This document shows positions 34,418 to 45,120 of a stretch of DNA of 64,000 bases, piece by piece. Location of the stretch: the NCBI GenBank assembly GCA_011037195.1, contig JAAEAF010012253.1, positions 51,947-115,946 on the forward strand, given 5' to 3'. The DNA is from Triatoma infestans. Its lineage: Eukaryota; Arthropoda; Insecta; Hemiptera; Reduviidae. The first letter of the stretch is position 1. Every line of letters starts with the position of its first letter. Below the pieces are notes generated by a model. That model was not told where the DNA came from. It saw only the letters and a program-made list of their open reading frames with translations, and did no database searches. The position numbers and the translations under genes are program-made.

Positions 34418-34965
34418 ATCTGATGTGACACGCTTACACGCCTCTCTCTCACTCTAATTAATACAATTTAATCAATTTTTTTTTTTTTTTTTAAATACAA
34501 CAATACAATGTTTATAGTTAGGCTGACCATAAAAATGGTGGGGGGATTTTACTTGTAAACCTGAGAGGTCTTATATGGAGCGATCTATGTCAAAATCCGA
34601 CATAACTTGTGCAAATTTAAATTTAAACTATGTATCACCCCTGTAGAACCCTCAATTAATCAATTTTTCATCGAAGACCGCTTCCCAGAAAATCACGTAA
34701 AGCTGAAAAAAAAAATTCAGAAAATTCCACTTTTGGCGATAGATTTTGTCTGAAATCTTCGAGTCTGAAGCGGCGGAAGTACCTAAACGGAATACCAAGT
34801 TTGAGCTTCCTGCGACATTTCGTTTTTGAGATATTCTGTTAAAATACACACGCACATACACACAGTGAGACCATTCGGTAAAAACATTTTTCCCCTATTC
34901 AGGAGACTGCATAACATGTATTTCCGGTGAAAACTCAATTTCTAAAAACTAATAGATCCAATTTC
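34418..34965 (-). repeat. family H copy, reverse, subfamily of 3.76 kb
   Basis: GATGTGACACGCTTACACGC, CTCTCACTCTAATTAATACA starts the copy. GGCTGACCATAAAAATGG and GGTCTTATATGGAGCGATC match 3755-3950. The 5' block (TACCTAAACGGAATACCAAG, CTTCCTGCGACATTTCGTTT, GTATTTCCGGTGAAAACTC) closes it near 34940. Confidence 0.65.
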
Positions 34966-35189
34966 ATCAATCAATCGATCAATTTCATCAATAAATCGTT
35001 CAATTTCTGGTAATAGATCCAGACAATTATATGGGTTCTCCACATAAAAAGACGTTATATGTTCTTGTTGATGCAGCAAGAACTGGCGAGAAAAAAAAAC
35101 ACTTACAGCGATCACAACTGAACATGTTCACTTACCAGTCGTTACTACTTCTTAAGTGTGAAAACTTATTCGCCGCCGATGATAGCGTA

Positions 35190-35345
35190 TTCAGTAAATG
35201 CCTTCTTAGACGTTGTGCTAGCTTCATACAGCTTACCCAAACTAGCAGATATAGTTTCATTTTGTGGTCATCGACCTGTTTTGGACGACCGGCCATCATC
35301 AGGATTTCTTGATAAACAGTGCGTTAACATAAATTTTGCACAGAG
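35190..35345 (-). mobile_element. hammerhead-like foldback relic, one arm
   Basis: TTCATTTTGTGGTCATCGAC, CTGTTTTGG and CCATCATCAGGATTTCTTG match the arm of the 46.5 kb element (TTCATTTTGTGGTCATCGAC, CGGTTTCGG, CATCTTCAGGATGCG). On the minus strand the core is CUGAUGA (35296-35302), but GAAA has become AAAA (35279-35282). The copy is therefore probably inactive. I see no second arm. Confidence 0.5.
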
Positions 35346-36000
35346 CTAGGTAGGTTTACACACTATGTTGGAAATTATTATGTTATGACCTAACTGGGTT
35401 AGAAAGGTTTTTTTTTTATACGTGACTAAGGCTACACGTTGTTTCCACTTTTAAAAGGCATTGCTATTTCTGGTTCATTCATTATTAAATCATTATTTGC
35501 ACTGTCTTATTTTAAATGCTATTCTTGACTAGAGAACCAATTTTTAATATTGAATGATTACTGCCATGTCAATCAATTATTGCCATGTCATGGAATAGTT
35601 ATTAGATAGTATAAATAAATAGATTGTATAACAATTATTATTTGCAGTTATCTCCTATCAAAAAAAAAAAAAATTCTTATAAAATAAACGCACACACAAA
35701 AAGCATGGAAGTAGCAGCCTGGTGACACAATGGGGAAAGTTTCTCAACATTTACCACAATTATGAAGCACAGTGGAACGCTGTTAATATGAAAAATAAAT
35801 GTGAAAAATTGCTAGATTAAAAAGTTTTTCCAACTTGTTTGAGTGGCTCCATGTCCGTATCTTCTTTTCTTCTCTTAAGAGTATCACCACTTCCAACCGT
35901 TCATTAAACTTGGGTGCAAACTTTCGCTAAATATTTCTGTATGCTGAAATAGTTGATAATTTTGGAAAATGTTGATAATTTGCTCCTCCTACTCTGTCTC
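35346..36000. other. no gene recognised
   Basis: AT-rich DNA with T- and A-runs. Nothing supportable. Confidence 0.4.
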
Positions 36001-36571
36001 TTATCCCAAACCCATTGTCAAGCCCGATCTCTTGTTTCTAGTAAAAACCCATCCGTTCTTCTGTCAAAAATCCATCAACAGAAGTGGGACTTTTCTGAAT
36101 TTTATCCTTACAGTTTTTTGCGATTTTATCGAAAACGGCTCTAATGATTTTCTTTAAATTTCATATACTAATTACAGACATAAATATCTATAAGTTTTAT
36201 TTGAAACATTTTCTAGGGAAATGATATTTTTGTAGGGTTCTGGGGTTATAGTAGGGTTTAGTTTTTCTCTAAAGTACCACTTCAGAGATGTATGGTTCTG
36301 CCATCTATATAATATAAATATACATTAGAATTATTGCTGGAATGTCAAATTTGTAGCAAATCAGTTAACCGAAAGTAGAATAGATTGTTTGAGGGTTTTT
36401 TTTGGGGGGGGGGGGGATTTTTCGAAAAAGTCAGTAAACTTAGATACTAACTAACTACTCAGATAGGAAACTGTCAATTTTATTTTTAATAGTTTTCATA
36501 CACCAAAAAGAAAAATTTTAGAATTTCTGCAGAATTTCGTAGCGTTAATAATTCAAATGTTATCTAGATAG

Positions 36572-36858
36572 CTATGATTTTATCCGTCGTAACCATGGTT
36601 CATTGTTTTGGTTCATCTTCTTACAAATCAAACCAGTGTCGTTTATGATAGATATAAACATATAGTTGAAGTCATCTCTCTACAAAACAAATTGATTGCA
36701 AACCTTACTCTGACGATGGATGATAATTCGAAACCTGTCAGAACCAAAACAATGAAGCCATGCTATGACGGATAAAATCATAGATGTTATGCCATACTAT
36801 GACGGATAAAATCATATATGTTATGCCATGCTTTGCGGACCCAACCACATATTCAACA
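36572..36858. mobile_element. foldback element with hammerhead-like core and 13 bp target duplication
   Basis: GTTATCTAGATAG stands at 36559-36571 and again at 36859-36871, an exact 13 bp duplication around a 287 bp insert. Inside, TATGATTTTATCCGTC...TTCATTGTTTTGGTTC (36573-36613) is inverted at 36741-36783. Next to the right arm, on the plus strand, CUGACGA (36710-36716), a 4-bp helix II, GAAA (36730-36733) and CCTGTC form a hammerhead-like core. A short direct repeat of ATGACGGATAAAATCATA follows near 36767 and 36800. It is related in sequence to the 22.3-23.0 kb element. Confidence 0.75.
36710..36739 (+). ncRNA. hammerhead-like ribozyme motif
   Basis: CUGACGA, an unpaired U, helix II GGAU/AUUC around a GAUA loop, GAAA, then CCUGUC ending in a GUC-type cleavage triplet. 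Helix I next to the core is only two pairs (UC/AG). The core is complete; activity is uncertain. Confidence 0.4.
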
Positions 36859-37105
36859 GTTATCTAGATAGTTCGATGATCGCGCTATCTACTAGAAAAT
36901 CATGTAATCTCACTTCTTCTATCTGCGTGCATAGTTATGTCATCCCAATACTTCAACATTTAATGTTAAATGAGGTTCAACATTTACGTTAAATGAGTAA
37001 AATACGAAGCGTAAAGAAAAATTGGCTTTTATATACATATAATTTTATTAGCAATAAAAGAAAGTTGCGTGAGTCTGTGGTTAACAACAGACTTTCTTTT
37101 TTTTT

Positions 37106-37555
37106 TAATGTTTTAGTTGTAATAATATTGTCAGACCCATCAGTCTGAAAACCAGCACAACACAATGTGCCTTATCTAATTAAGTGAATCGTTTAAAGAT
37201 GGAATCAGCTGTCTTCAGGCTATTTAACAACAGTGATTAAACAGGTGAACTGATATTGCTGAAGGATTTCCTCTCAATACTACTCAATGAGTGATAAGCT
37301 AATTTCCAGTAGTCCTGATTAGGCATCGCTTTAGCGCCCGAAATAACTCATACTTCATTATAGGGGATTAATTAGACGCCTTAGAAATGAAAACAAAAGC
37401 CGGCCAATAGAAGGCAATAAAAAAAACATTGAAGAAATGTATTATAACTATATTTCTGTTACAACTTATCCATCTATTAATACATAACGTTATTGATATA
37501 TTATATTACGCTATTGATATATTTAACGTCTTCATTGAACTCCCTAAGACTTTAA
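37106..37555. other. no gene recognised
   Basis: This stretch has no match to the repeats I could recognise and is less AT-rich at 37140-37400. It could be low-copy sequence, but no coding signal is visible. Confidence 0.35.
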
Positions 37556-37559
37556 GCAG

Positions 37560-37830
37560 AAAATATAGTTCGCCAAAGTTGCTTCATATTGAACTAGTGG
37601 TGGACAACTGCTGTCAAGTTGGAATTATCCTCTTTTGATAGCCAGGATGCCCGTGGCATGAAAGGCAATGAGATGCTCAACAATCTGGCAAAACAAGTTG
37701 GAGGAACTCTGTTTATGAGGCCGGAACCCTTTTATGGAATAAACGACCAATCTTTCTGTATATATATATATATATATCCAAAAATGAGAAAGTATTCAGG
37801 AATGAGAAGGAAGGCCGGATAACATTGCAA
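37560..37830 (+). pseudogene. LINE RNase H fragment
   Basis: The frame GMKGNEMLNNLAKQVGGTLF, then MRPEPFYGI, matches the end of the LINE RNase H domain (PGHxGxKGNExADxLAxxG ... F-GPEPF-GI). The PGH is lost and the catalytic Ala-Asp is changed (E-M-L). A (TA)n tract (37759-37778) breaks the frame. Past it, MRKYSGMRRKAG is probably the next segment in a shifted frame. Everything upstream and downstream is lost. Confidence 0.6.
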
Positions 37831-38035
37831 TGAAGACGTATTCCAGATTTCTGAATATATTTTTTAAAAATATGACATAATTTGTTTAAGTTGGAGATGT
37901 CAAAAGCCACATAAAAAAAACCTTTGAGACCCTTAAAGGCTGAAACCCTTTTTGTAACCCTTGCAGGCTAAAAGCTGTCAATTTGACTTCCTTAGGTTAA
38001 GGAAACCATTTTATCATTCTATAAATTAAAATAAA
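37831..38035. other. no gene recognised
   Basis: Nothing supportable. Confidence 0.35.
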
Positions 38036-38039
38036 TAAT

Positions 38040-38575
38040 TTTTTTCTTAAAAAAAAATCTAGTTTAATAACAAAATAATATTTGAAATTTAACTTCCCAA
38101 TTTCATCAGTTCCTCAAAAACAATTTTTCTGGTAACCGGTAGGTTTAAATCCATGTTTAAAGAAAATCATTTTAGCTATTTCCAAGAAGGTTCCACAAAA
38201 ATTCAAAAATCCAATTCGGTAAAGACACGCTTCCGGTTAACCATTTTTTTAAAAAAAATTGGCAAATCTGGTAATAGTTCTAATGTAGTTTAATGTTATT
38301 TAAGTGGTTATACAGTCTAAGGATTTGATGTGGTACTTCAGAGGAAGCTTAATAACATTGCAGGTCCCCTCTCCCAGAACCCTTAAAAAAAAAAATCAAT
38401 TTTCCTGGTTAAATATTTACAAATAAAAGTGATAAGCATTTATCTGTCTAGAGAATATATAAGTTTAAAAATAAATCGTAAAAACCGTTATCAAGGAAAT
38501 CGCGAAAAACTGAAAAAAAAAAATCAGTAAATTCGTACTTCCTGTGATAGTTTTTGACAAAAACCGTGATCGCGT
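38040..38575 (-). repeat. family H copy, reverse, decayed
   Basis: GACACGCTTCCGGTTAACCA, CAATTTTCCTGG, AATCGTAAAAACCGTTATCA and TTCGTACTTCCTGTGATAG follow reverse internal-repeat order. The ends are not clear. Confidence 0.5.
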
Positions 38576-39225
38576 TATAAACCGACAGGCTTACAAATGG
38601 AAAGTACAGGTAATGAAAAAAAAACTTTGTCAATGCCATCTTGATAAAAAAACTTCTGATTATACATATATAAAAACATATATATATATATATATATAAA
38701 ATATGTATACGTAACGTCTCTATGCCTCGCAAAACAAATACCTAATGAAGATAGATAAAAGTTCATTCCTGGGCGGCAAACATGACTGATAAATTATTTC
38801 AAATGTGATTCATATGAAATAGGTGCGCACATGATAATATATTAATGGAAAACGTTGTGTGGAAAGGGATATAGAAGTCTGTCGGACATTATTAAAAAGT
38901 ATATTCCACACCTGTCGGAGAGTGAGTTCTGCCCCGCCTAGTTTCCCGTCTCCGCCCGCAACCCCTAGGGTCCGTCAACAGGTGTGAATATAAAATAAAG
39001 ATGTAGATTGTTAAAAATAGAAAATGTTGAAAAATAATAAAAAATAATACACGAATAAATTATCACTGTTAGCTAGATTTGAGGACATTTCATTGATTAA
39101 CAATATATATAATTATATAGTAGTAATCTATATAGATTACTATATCTAAACGTTGATATATACTACATCGTATATCTATTCTTAGATCTATCTATATCTT
39201 ATTAGGTGTAAGCGAAAGTAAAAAT
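38576..39225. other. no gene; (TA)n tract, GC-rich patch and a perfect palindrome
   Basis: (TA)n is at about 38678-38698. A GC-rich ~70 bp patch (38912-38986) opens CACCTGTCGG and closes CAACAGGTG, forming a short inverted pair. A 22 bp perfect palindrome is at 39121-39142. No gene seen. Confidence 0.5.
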
Positions 39226-39227
39226 CA

Positions 39228-39345
39228 TTTTTTCCGACAGAGAGGGATCTCTAGACGAGTGTTTCCGGTGAAAACTCGATATCAAAAATTTCATATGATC
39301 AACCATACTTCCTCTTTTACCAGCAAATAAGAGGAAAGAAAAAAT
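39228..39345 (-). repeat. family H 5' tip, reverse
   Basis: GTGTTTCCGGTGAAAACTCG, ATATCAAAAATTTCA, CATACTTCCTCTTTTACCAG, CAAATAAGAGGAAAG is the reverse 5' tip. Confidence 0.6.
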
Positions 39346-40320
39346 AATATATATACTTCAAAAAAAGAGTTCTGAAAAACTTGACCCTTCAATTGGCTTA
39401 ATCAAATATACCAAATTAATTACAAATTGCAATTGATATAACATTGTTACTTGTATGAAAGGTGAACAAGTATAGCGTAACAAACAAACTGACAATATTC
39501 TAGAAATAACTAGACCAAGTTTCTCTTTTTATCCAGAAGGAAAAAGTGAAACCATTTTTATTGAAAAAAAAAAATGATCAGATTAAATTAAGCCATCATT
39601 TATGACGGAATAACAGGTCAAAAAAAAAAAAATAACGGCGGAAGGCAATATATATTACTACGTAATATGAACTTGCTTCCATTAATCTTTCCGGTAAAAT
39701 TACACTGCCATTTAAATATTTTTTTCTTATTATTTTTGTTTTTTATGCGCAATACTTTATTATTATTTTTATTTATTTCATTTTCAATATTATTATTATT
39801 ATTTTATTTATTTTTCTACAATAACAATTTAAAATTGGCCAATTATAAAATCGTCATTCTAAGTTTCGTTATCTACTTGGAAAAGTCAAGCAAAATTGGA
39901 AAAACAAAAACAAAAATTAAAAAAGTCACAGTTCCGGTTGTATAATTTTGATCGAAACTTTCGTGTTATGTTTCATGTTATTACAAAAATAAAAAATTAT
40001 ATTTGAACTTTCTATGAAATTTCGTTTTATAATTTTCGTCTGTCTCAAACTAACTTATATTCACTCACTCACCGACTGACACACATGTAGACACAACGCG
40101 TATATATTTTTATTTATTCACTTTTTTTAAAAATATTTTCCCGGGAAAAACGGATTGGAGGGGGTTGAGAAATTGGAGACTTTAAAATTCAAAATGTGTT
40201 TGTTCATTATTAGCCTCATTCTCTACCTGCCTCTGTTGATAGGTTGGCACTTGTTCCCCCCACTACCTATATATTTATGTTAGGAGATATGATCATAAAG
40301 AAAACTTGTTATTTTATAAA
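39346..40320. other. no gene recognised
   Basis: AT-rich DNA. The 92-codon open frame at 39667-39945 (+) is Phe/Leu/Tyr-rich with TTATTA repeats, as expected by chance at this composition, and has no membrane-protein context. Confidence 0.4.
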
Positions 40321-40324
40321 TAAC

Positions 40325-40560
40325 TGCTTTAAGAAGAGTAAGGGAAAACCGTGTTGAGTGTTTCAAATTAGATTTTTACTTTTTTCGTTTAAGGACTATT
40401 TTGTTCATACACACATACAGACCAATTCGTTAAAAAAACAAATTTTCAAACACAGGGGACCTAGAAACCGAGTGAAAAAAAATTACAAAAATTTGGCGTA
40501 TACTCAATACTTCCTATTATATCGCTAAGAGAAAATAAAAATATAATCTTATGGCTCGTA
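40325..40560. repeat. family H ends, forward tip then reverse block
   Basis: AAGAGTAAGGGAAAACCGTG, TTGAGTGTTTCAAATTAG (40333-40372) is a forward 3' tip. AGGGGACCTAGAAACCGAG and CAATACTTCCTATTATATCG, CTAAGAGAAAATAAAAA (to about 40540) is a reverse 5' block. The two tips face each other. Confidence 0.5.
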
Positions 40561-41080
40561 AATTTTAAAATTGCGAAATAGTAATTTAGTGAAACTGTAA
40601 TGAGGTTGTGAGAGAATAAGAGAGAGATTGAAGTAAGAGAGAGTAACTCGAGAGTGGGGAAAGCCAATGGCCGCCACCCTAAACCTATATATGCTAAGTA
40701 GAGCATACTGTGAAACGCTTGTGTAGGAATACAATTAAGGGGAGCTTGTTACGGGCCAGGTTGTAAACCGCAGACCGACCCCTATGTGTCTCAGTTAGTG
40801 CCCAACCTTTAGCCATATATACTATGTGAACTTCCAAACCCAAAATACCCCATATTCACATTAAAGTTCACCAAACAACACAAAACAAAATTTTCTCATA
40901 ATGAAAATGATGTTAATCTAAAAATGGTTAATTAGTTTAGGATAATTTAATTACTTCCAAAACATTTCCTTGTTTTAAATTTATTAATTAGCATATGAGC
41001 ATATAGAGCATATTTTTGTTAGCGAACAAAATTAATCTCTTTATAATACGTATATTAATATATCACCCAGATAAAATACA
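40561..41080. other. LTR-like purine-rich patch, otherwise unassigned
   Basis: TGTAATGAGG near 40597, an AGAGAGAG patch and CTATATATGCTAAGTAGAGC near 40685 resemble the layout of the solo LTRs here (TGTAATAGG start, purine-rich U3, TATA). I could not find the right end, so I do not call an LTR. Confidence 0.35.
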
Positions 41081-41081
41081 T

Positions 41082-41343
41082 TTTTTTTTTTTTTAATTTA
41101 TTTATTTATTTATTATTATTATTTAAGGCGTCTCAACATCTGTGGTCATTTGCGCCCGGAGCCTTCTCAGTGCACTGCCGCCTCCGGACAGTGTTCTCCC
41201 GTTACAGACAACACTGTCCATCACCGGACAGTGAGCTGTAGGGCTCCTAGGAAGAGAAAATCTAAGGGCAGCACGGCTGGATTCGAACCCGTGATCTCCG
41301 CGTTACTAGTCCAGCGCGCTACCACTGAGCTAATCCCCCTCCC
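41082..41343 (-). mobile_element. tRNA-derived SINE
   Basis: On the minus strand it begins GGGGATTAGCTCAGTGGTAG and has CGGGTTCGAATCC (A and B boxes). The anticodon position reads AGT. The body (CTGTCCGGTGATGGACAGTG, GCAGTGCACTGAGAAGGCTC) is followed by GCCTTAAATAATAATA and a poly(A) (T-run from about 41081). It is a close relative of the copies at 22.5 and 41.4 kb. Confidence 0.88.
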
Positions 41344-41410
41344 TTTTTTTTTTTTTTTTTTTTAAATTGTATGCCCCAATATTGAATAGTTACAGAAATG
41401 AATATTTTAT

Positions 41411-41649
41411 TTTTTTTTTTCTAATTTAAGGCGCGTCAACATCTATGGTCATTGGCGGCCGGAGCCTTTTCAGTGCACTGCCGCCCTCCGGATAGTGTTC
41501 TCTCGCTACAGAGAACATTGTCCATCACCGAACAGTGAGCTGTAGGCGCTCCTAGGAAGAAAAAATCTAAGGGCAGCACAGCTGGACTAGAATCCTGAAT
41601 CTCCGCGTGGGAGTCCAGTACGCTAATCACTGACTAATCCCTTCTCTCT
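41411..41649 (-). mobile_element. tRNA-derived SINE, second of an adjacent pair
   Basis: Same body as the SINE just to the left and same orientation, about 70 bp away. The tRNA head is more diverged (GGATTAGTCAGTGATTAGCG; AGGATTCTAGTCC). AATATTTTAT (41401-41410) and AATATTTAAT (41650-41659) form a near-exact target duplication. Confidence 0.85.
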
Positions 41650-41729
41650 AATATTTAATTGAATACACAGATAAAACATTGAACGGTGAATATTTTCTAA
41701 ATTTACTTATTATTATTTATATAAACAAT

Positions 41730-42240
41730 TTTTTTTTTTTCTCCTTAACAATATTTACAATCTGTAATGATTTTGCAATAAGTAAATATGAGCGTAGATA
41801 AGTAAATCTGAGTCCTGGCTTGAAGGAGGTGGGCAATGTCTCTCTTCCTGGTCTTGTTATTCCTCTTCTTCTTGTGACTGCTGAAGCAACGTGGCCGTAG
41901 CGTTTCAAACGTCTGTGAAGATTACCAGGAACGGTTAGGGAGGACAGGTTTGTGGCGTGCGGGTTCGTGTGTGTTCCTAGCTTGCTGTAGATTCTTTTGT
42001 AAAGTTGTTGTGTAGTCGTATACAAATAGGACAAATAGGACCCATAGGTCAGTCATTTTAAAAACATAGTATGGGCATCGTGGGATTGTTCGCAGTATCT
42101 TGTTTTGTATGGCAGATCCCCACAGTTGCACTCCGTATTGATCTTAAAATGGATCTGTACATTTGAACTTTGTTTTTCAAGTATAATTTAGATGTTTTGT
42201 CAAGTAAGCGTTTCACTAGGAAGTATTCTGGTTTTCATTG
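41730..42240 (-). mobile_element. Jockey-like LINE 3' fragment with poly(A) (pseudogene)
   Basis: Minus-strand frames read LDKTSKLYLKNKVQMYRSIL (Jockey thumb: L--KS-L---NK--LY--ILRP), then QLWGSAIQNKILRTI (LWG-A-----I---QNK-LR-I) and, one frame over, YKRIYSKLGTHTNPHATNLS and PGNLHRRLKRYG (C-terminal HPN-LA ... RRLKR). The tail ends in an A-run (T-run at about 41731-41742). Two frameshifts. The RT palm and everything 5' of it are missing. Confidence 0.75.
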
Positions 42241-42590
42241 AGTGTCAAGTTTTCGTTACGTGTGTGTTCCATGTGAAGCGTCTATCTGGTATCGTCTATT
42301 TAGGTCTATCGGTATCTAGGTAGTCCAAGGTATCGGATAAACAAATTTAATAATTTATTTTATTTAGTGTCTGCAGCTTTACAAATGAAATCTTTTATAG
42401 ATACGTTTTAATTAGTTATTTATCAGACAGTGTGTAAAGTAACATTTTTTTTTACACTCGAGTCCAGGTATTGGACCACTTGAGCGTTGCGAGTGTGACA
42501 ACTGAATGAGAGTGTATAAAAATACTTTACTTGAATATTAAATTTTTTCCGCAACCATTAAATTCGATCTTAATTTATAGAATATAAAAA
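42241..42590. other. no gene recognised
   Basis: AT-rich DNA flanking the LINE. Nothing supportable. Confidence 0.35.
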
Positions 42591-42593
42591 AAA

Positions 42594-43608
42594 ATTTTGT
42601 GTGAAACACTCACACAACTTTCTCTTACTCCTATCCTTAAAATTATAATTGACAAATTATATAGTTTGTGTACCAAATTGAATGAAATTCAACGATAACT
42701 GTAAAAAACTGTTCAGTAAAAGCGCACTTCCTGTTTACTAATTTTCTTGAAACTGGGAATTTTGACCATCTATTTATTTCTAATTAATTTTTTTTGTAAG
42801 GTAGCATTGTATAATCAACTATGATAGCACCTTAGAAGAAAACATAAACCCACCCCTTTCCCACAAGCCCTCCTTAATAACTTTACCATGAGAAATGTTT
42901 CAAATAAAAGTTATAGCTCTTGGAGCTCTTTATATGTGTGTTCACATACTTAGTTTAAAGAAAATCGTTGGAGCCGTTTTAGAGAAAATATCAGAATACT
43001 GAAAAAGACATTTTAGTAAAAACGCACTTCCGGTCATCCGATTTTTTTCAAACTCGGAATTTCAACAACACATTTAAATCTAATTAATATTATTTAGCTG
43101 AGTGAATTTTATAGCAAACTGAAATAACACTTTAGAGGAAAACCTAACTCACACCTCTCCCCCAAAAGTGCCCTTAAATGAATTTTCCCAGAGAAATATT
43201 TTAAATAAAAGCTTTAGATCTTTGTAACAAGTGTTTGTGTTTGATGTAACAAGTTTTAAGAAAATCGGTGGAGCTGTTTTTGAGAAAATTACAAGAAAGT
43301 GGTATTTCGAAAGTGGGGGAAAGTGGAATAAAGAAAATCATTCAGTAAAGTGGTATTTCCGGTTGAGGAATTTTGACAGATGATACCGTCAGATCCTGTG
43401 GTGATACCTAAACGGAATATCAAGTTTAAACTTTCTACGATTTTTCATTTTTGAGCTATGTTGTTCACGTACATACATACACACACCATTTGCTAAAAAC
43501 CACGTTTTTGGACACATGGTACCTCAAAACAGATAATTCCGGTGTAAACTCGATATCGAAAATTTGACACGATTACAATACTTCCTGTTACTAAGGAGTA
43601 AGATAAAG
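42594..43608 (-). mobile_element. family H copy, reverse, essentially full length
   Basis: Left end: TTTTGTGTGAAACACTCACA, CAACTTTCTCTTACTCC (3' tip with hairpin). Three GGAAGT-type sites follow at about 42727 (CACTTCCTGTTTAC), 43026-43034 (ACTTCCGGT) and 43349 (TTCCGGTTGAGG), spaced 299 and 323 bp. The 5' block has TACCTAAACGGAATATCAAG and ATAATTCCGGTGTAAACTCG. The right end is ACTTCCTGTTACTAAGGAGT, AAGATAAAGT. Good reference copy for the family plan (~1.0 kb). Confidence 0.88.
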
Positions 43609-43689
43609 TGCAAATACTCAAAATGTATTTAAATTCAAGTCAAATAATTCCTATTTCTATAAACCTGCTTTCTTTGGCATAATCTCAAA

Positions 43690-44095
43690 ATCCGTTGCTG
43701 TTTGGGTTTCGTTTTGATCTAGATGTCGGGCTACATAGAGTTAACATGGAATACTAGCAACATATATAAAGAGTTACAACATTGATTTGTTACATTTCTC
43801 CGGAAAAAGTCATTTAAGAAATTCCTTAAAACTGAAAAATCCACTAGTAAAATATTACTTCCGGTTTACAGATTTTGATCACGACTTGATTGTCAAGTCC
43901 GATGCTTGCTTTTTAAACTAAATATCATGTTTGAACATTCCGCGATTTTCCGTATTTTAAGTCATGCTGATCCACTCATTCAAATTTCTTTAAATAACAC
44001 TTTTTCGGATTCAGAAGACCACAAAACGTCTACATCCGGTAAAAAACATGATATCGAAATAATTTCTCTTCCGTAAGAGAAAGTAAAAAAAAAAC
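43690..44095 (-). repeat. family H copy, reverse, shortened
   Basis: AATATTACTTCCGGTTTACA, ATATCATGTTTGAACATTCC, TCAGAAGACCACAAAACGTC and CTCTTCCGTAAGAGAAAGTA are, in order, reverse internal, 5' block and 5' tip. Confidence 0.6.
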
Positions 44096-45120
44096 TAATA
44101 AAAGGCTTTGAAAAATGTAAGAAAAGACGAAAATTTTGAACATTCTGGAAATAATTAACAGTTTACACATAATTCCAAGAACGATTGATTATCCAGTAAA
44201 GACGTAAATAAATAAAACAAATACTAATATTAATAATCAAAGTGAAATCTTTAATTCAATTCATACGAAAAGGAGACAAAAATCTTTAGTAAATAAACGA
44301 TGAAAAACTTTTTAAAGGAAGAAGAAAGAAAAAGATGGATATAAAAAAAAAAAAATAATAAAAAGAAGGACTAAAAGCTGTAACTGAACCAAAAGGAGTT
44401 AAAGAAGGATAGTTGAAAATTGGAAGGTTAAGGGCTAGAGTTCAATTGAAAAGAAAACTAATCCTTTAACAAATACTGGAAATTAATTCCACTGGTTTTT
44501 TTATTTTATTTCTTTAAGGATTAGAAAAAATAAAATATAAAAAAAAAAGATTAGTAAAAAGAAAATAAGGAAAAGTAAGAACCCAGTGGTAAGTTTAAGG
44601 TCCTGAGGATTAAAATGAATTGTTTGGGTTTAAGTGGCACTAGGGTTAAAGGGAGGGGTGATCCTCATAAGGAGCAAAACAGCACCACCGGCTTCTCCCC
44701 ATAAGTTCTCTCTTTGTGTTTTGCCCCTTCCTCACACTGAAGACTTGAAAAGTAGTAAGTAGGAAAAGTGGGCCCTGCATTAAAGAAAAATAAAAGCCCA
44801 GTAAGAGAGACAGATATACATATCGGGAAGGGGATAGAAAACATAACCAAGGATCAAACCTACCTTATTTTTTTTATTTATTTTTTTTATATTTTGTTTA
44901 ATCCATTAATCCTTCTTATTCATTATCCATAAACCCCTATCCATTATCCCTAACAGGTTTTTTTTTTTTTTAATTAATTAAGTCATGGTTTTTGGGTTTT
45001 TAATTTTAAACCAAAGAATTTTTTTCGTCAATGTATTTTAAATGCGGGCATTGTTTTCCACCACTAGAAAACCCAGCACAATTGAATTGGGACAGGAAAT
45101 TAGTGAACTTTTGTTATGTT
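44096..45120. other. no gene recognised
   Basis: A-rich DNA, then a patch of less biased sequence at 44580-44860 without recognisable motifs. No gene supported. Confidence 0.4.

Larger units (their letters stand above)
36005..37105 (+). mobile_element. family H copy, forward, with nested foldback element
   Basis: AAATCCATCAACAGAAGTGG, TTTTTTGCGATTTTATCG, the internal repeat and a long G-run (36402-36415) are followed by TTAACCGAAAGTAGAATAG. After the insertion at 36572-36858 the copy continues with CACTTCTTCTATCTGCGTGC and AATGAGTAAAATACGAAGCG. It ends AATAAAAGAAAGTTGCGTGA, GTCTGTGGTTAACAACAGAC, TTTCTTTT (3' tip). Confidence 0.6.

Noticed and set aside
39667..39945. Small membrane protein
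   Set aside because: The hydrophobic frame comes from TTA/TTT repeats, and no start context or conservation can be argued.
40597..40800. Third solo LTR
   Set aside because: The start and TATA-like patch resemble the family, but no right end or target duplication was found.
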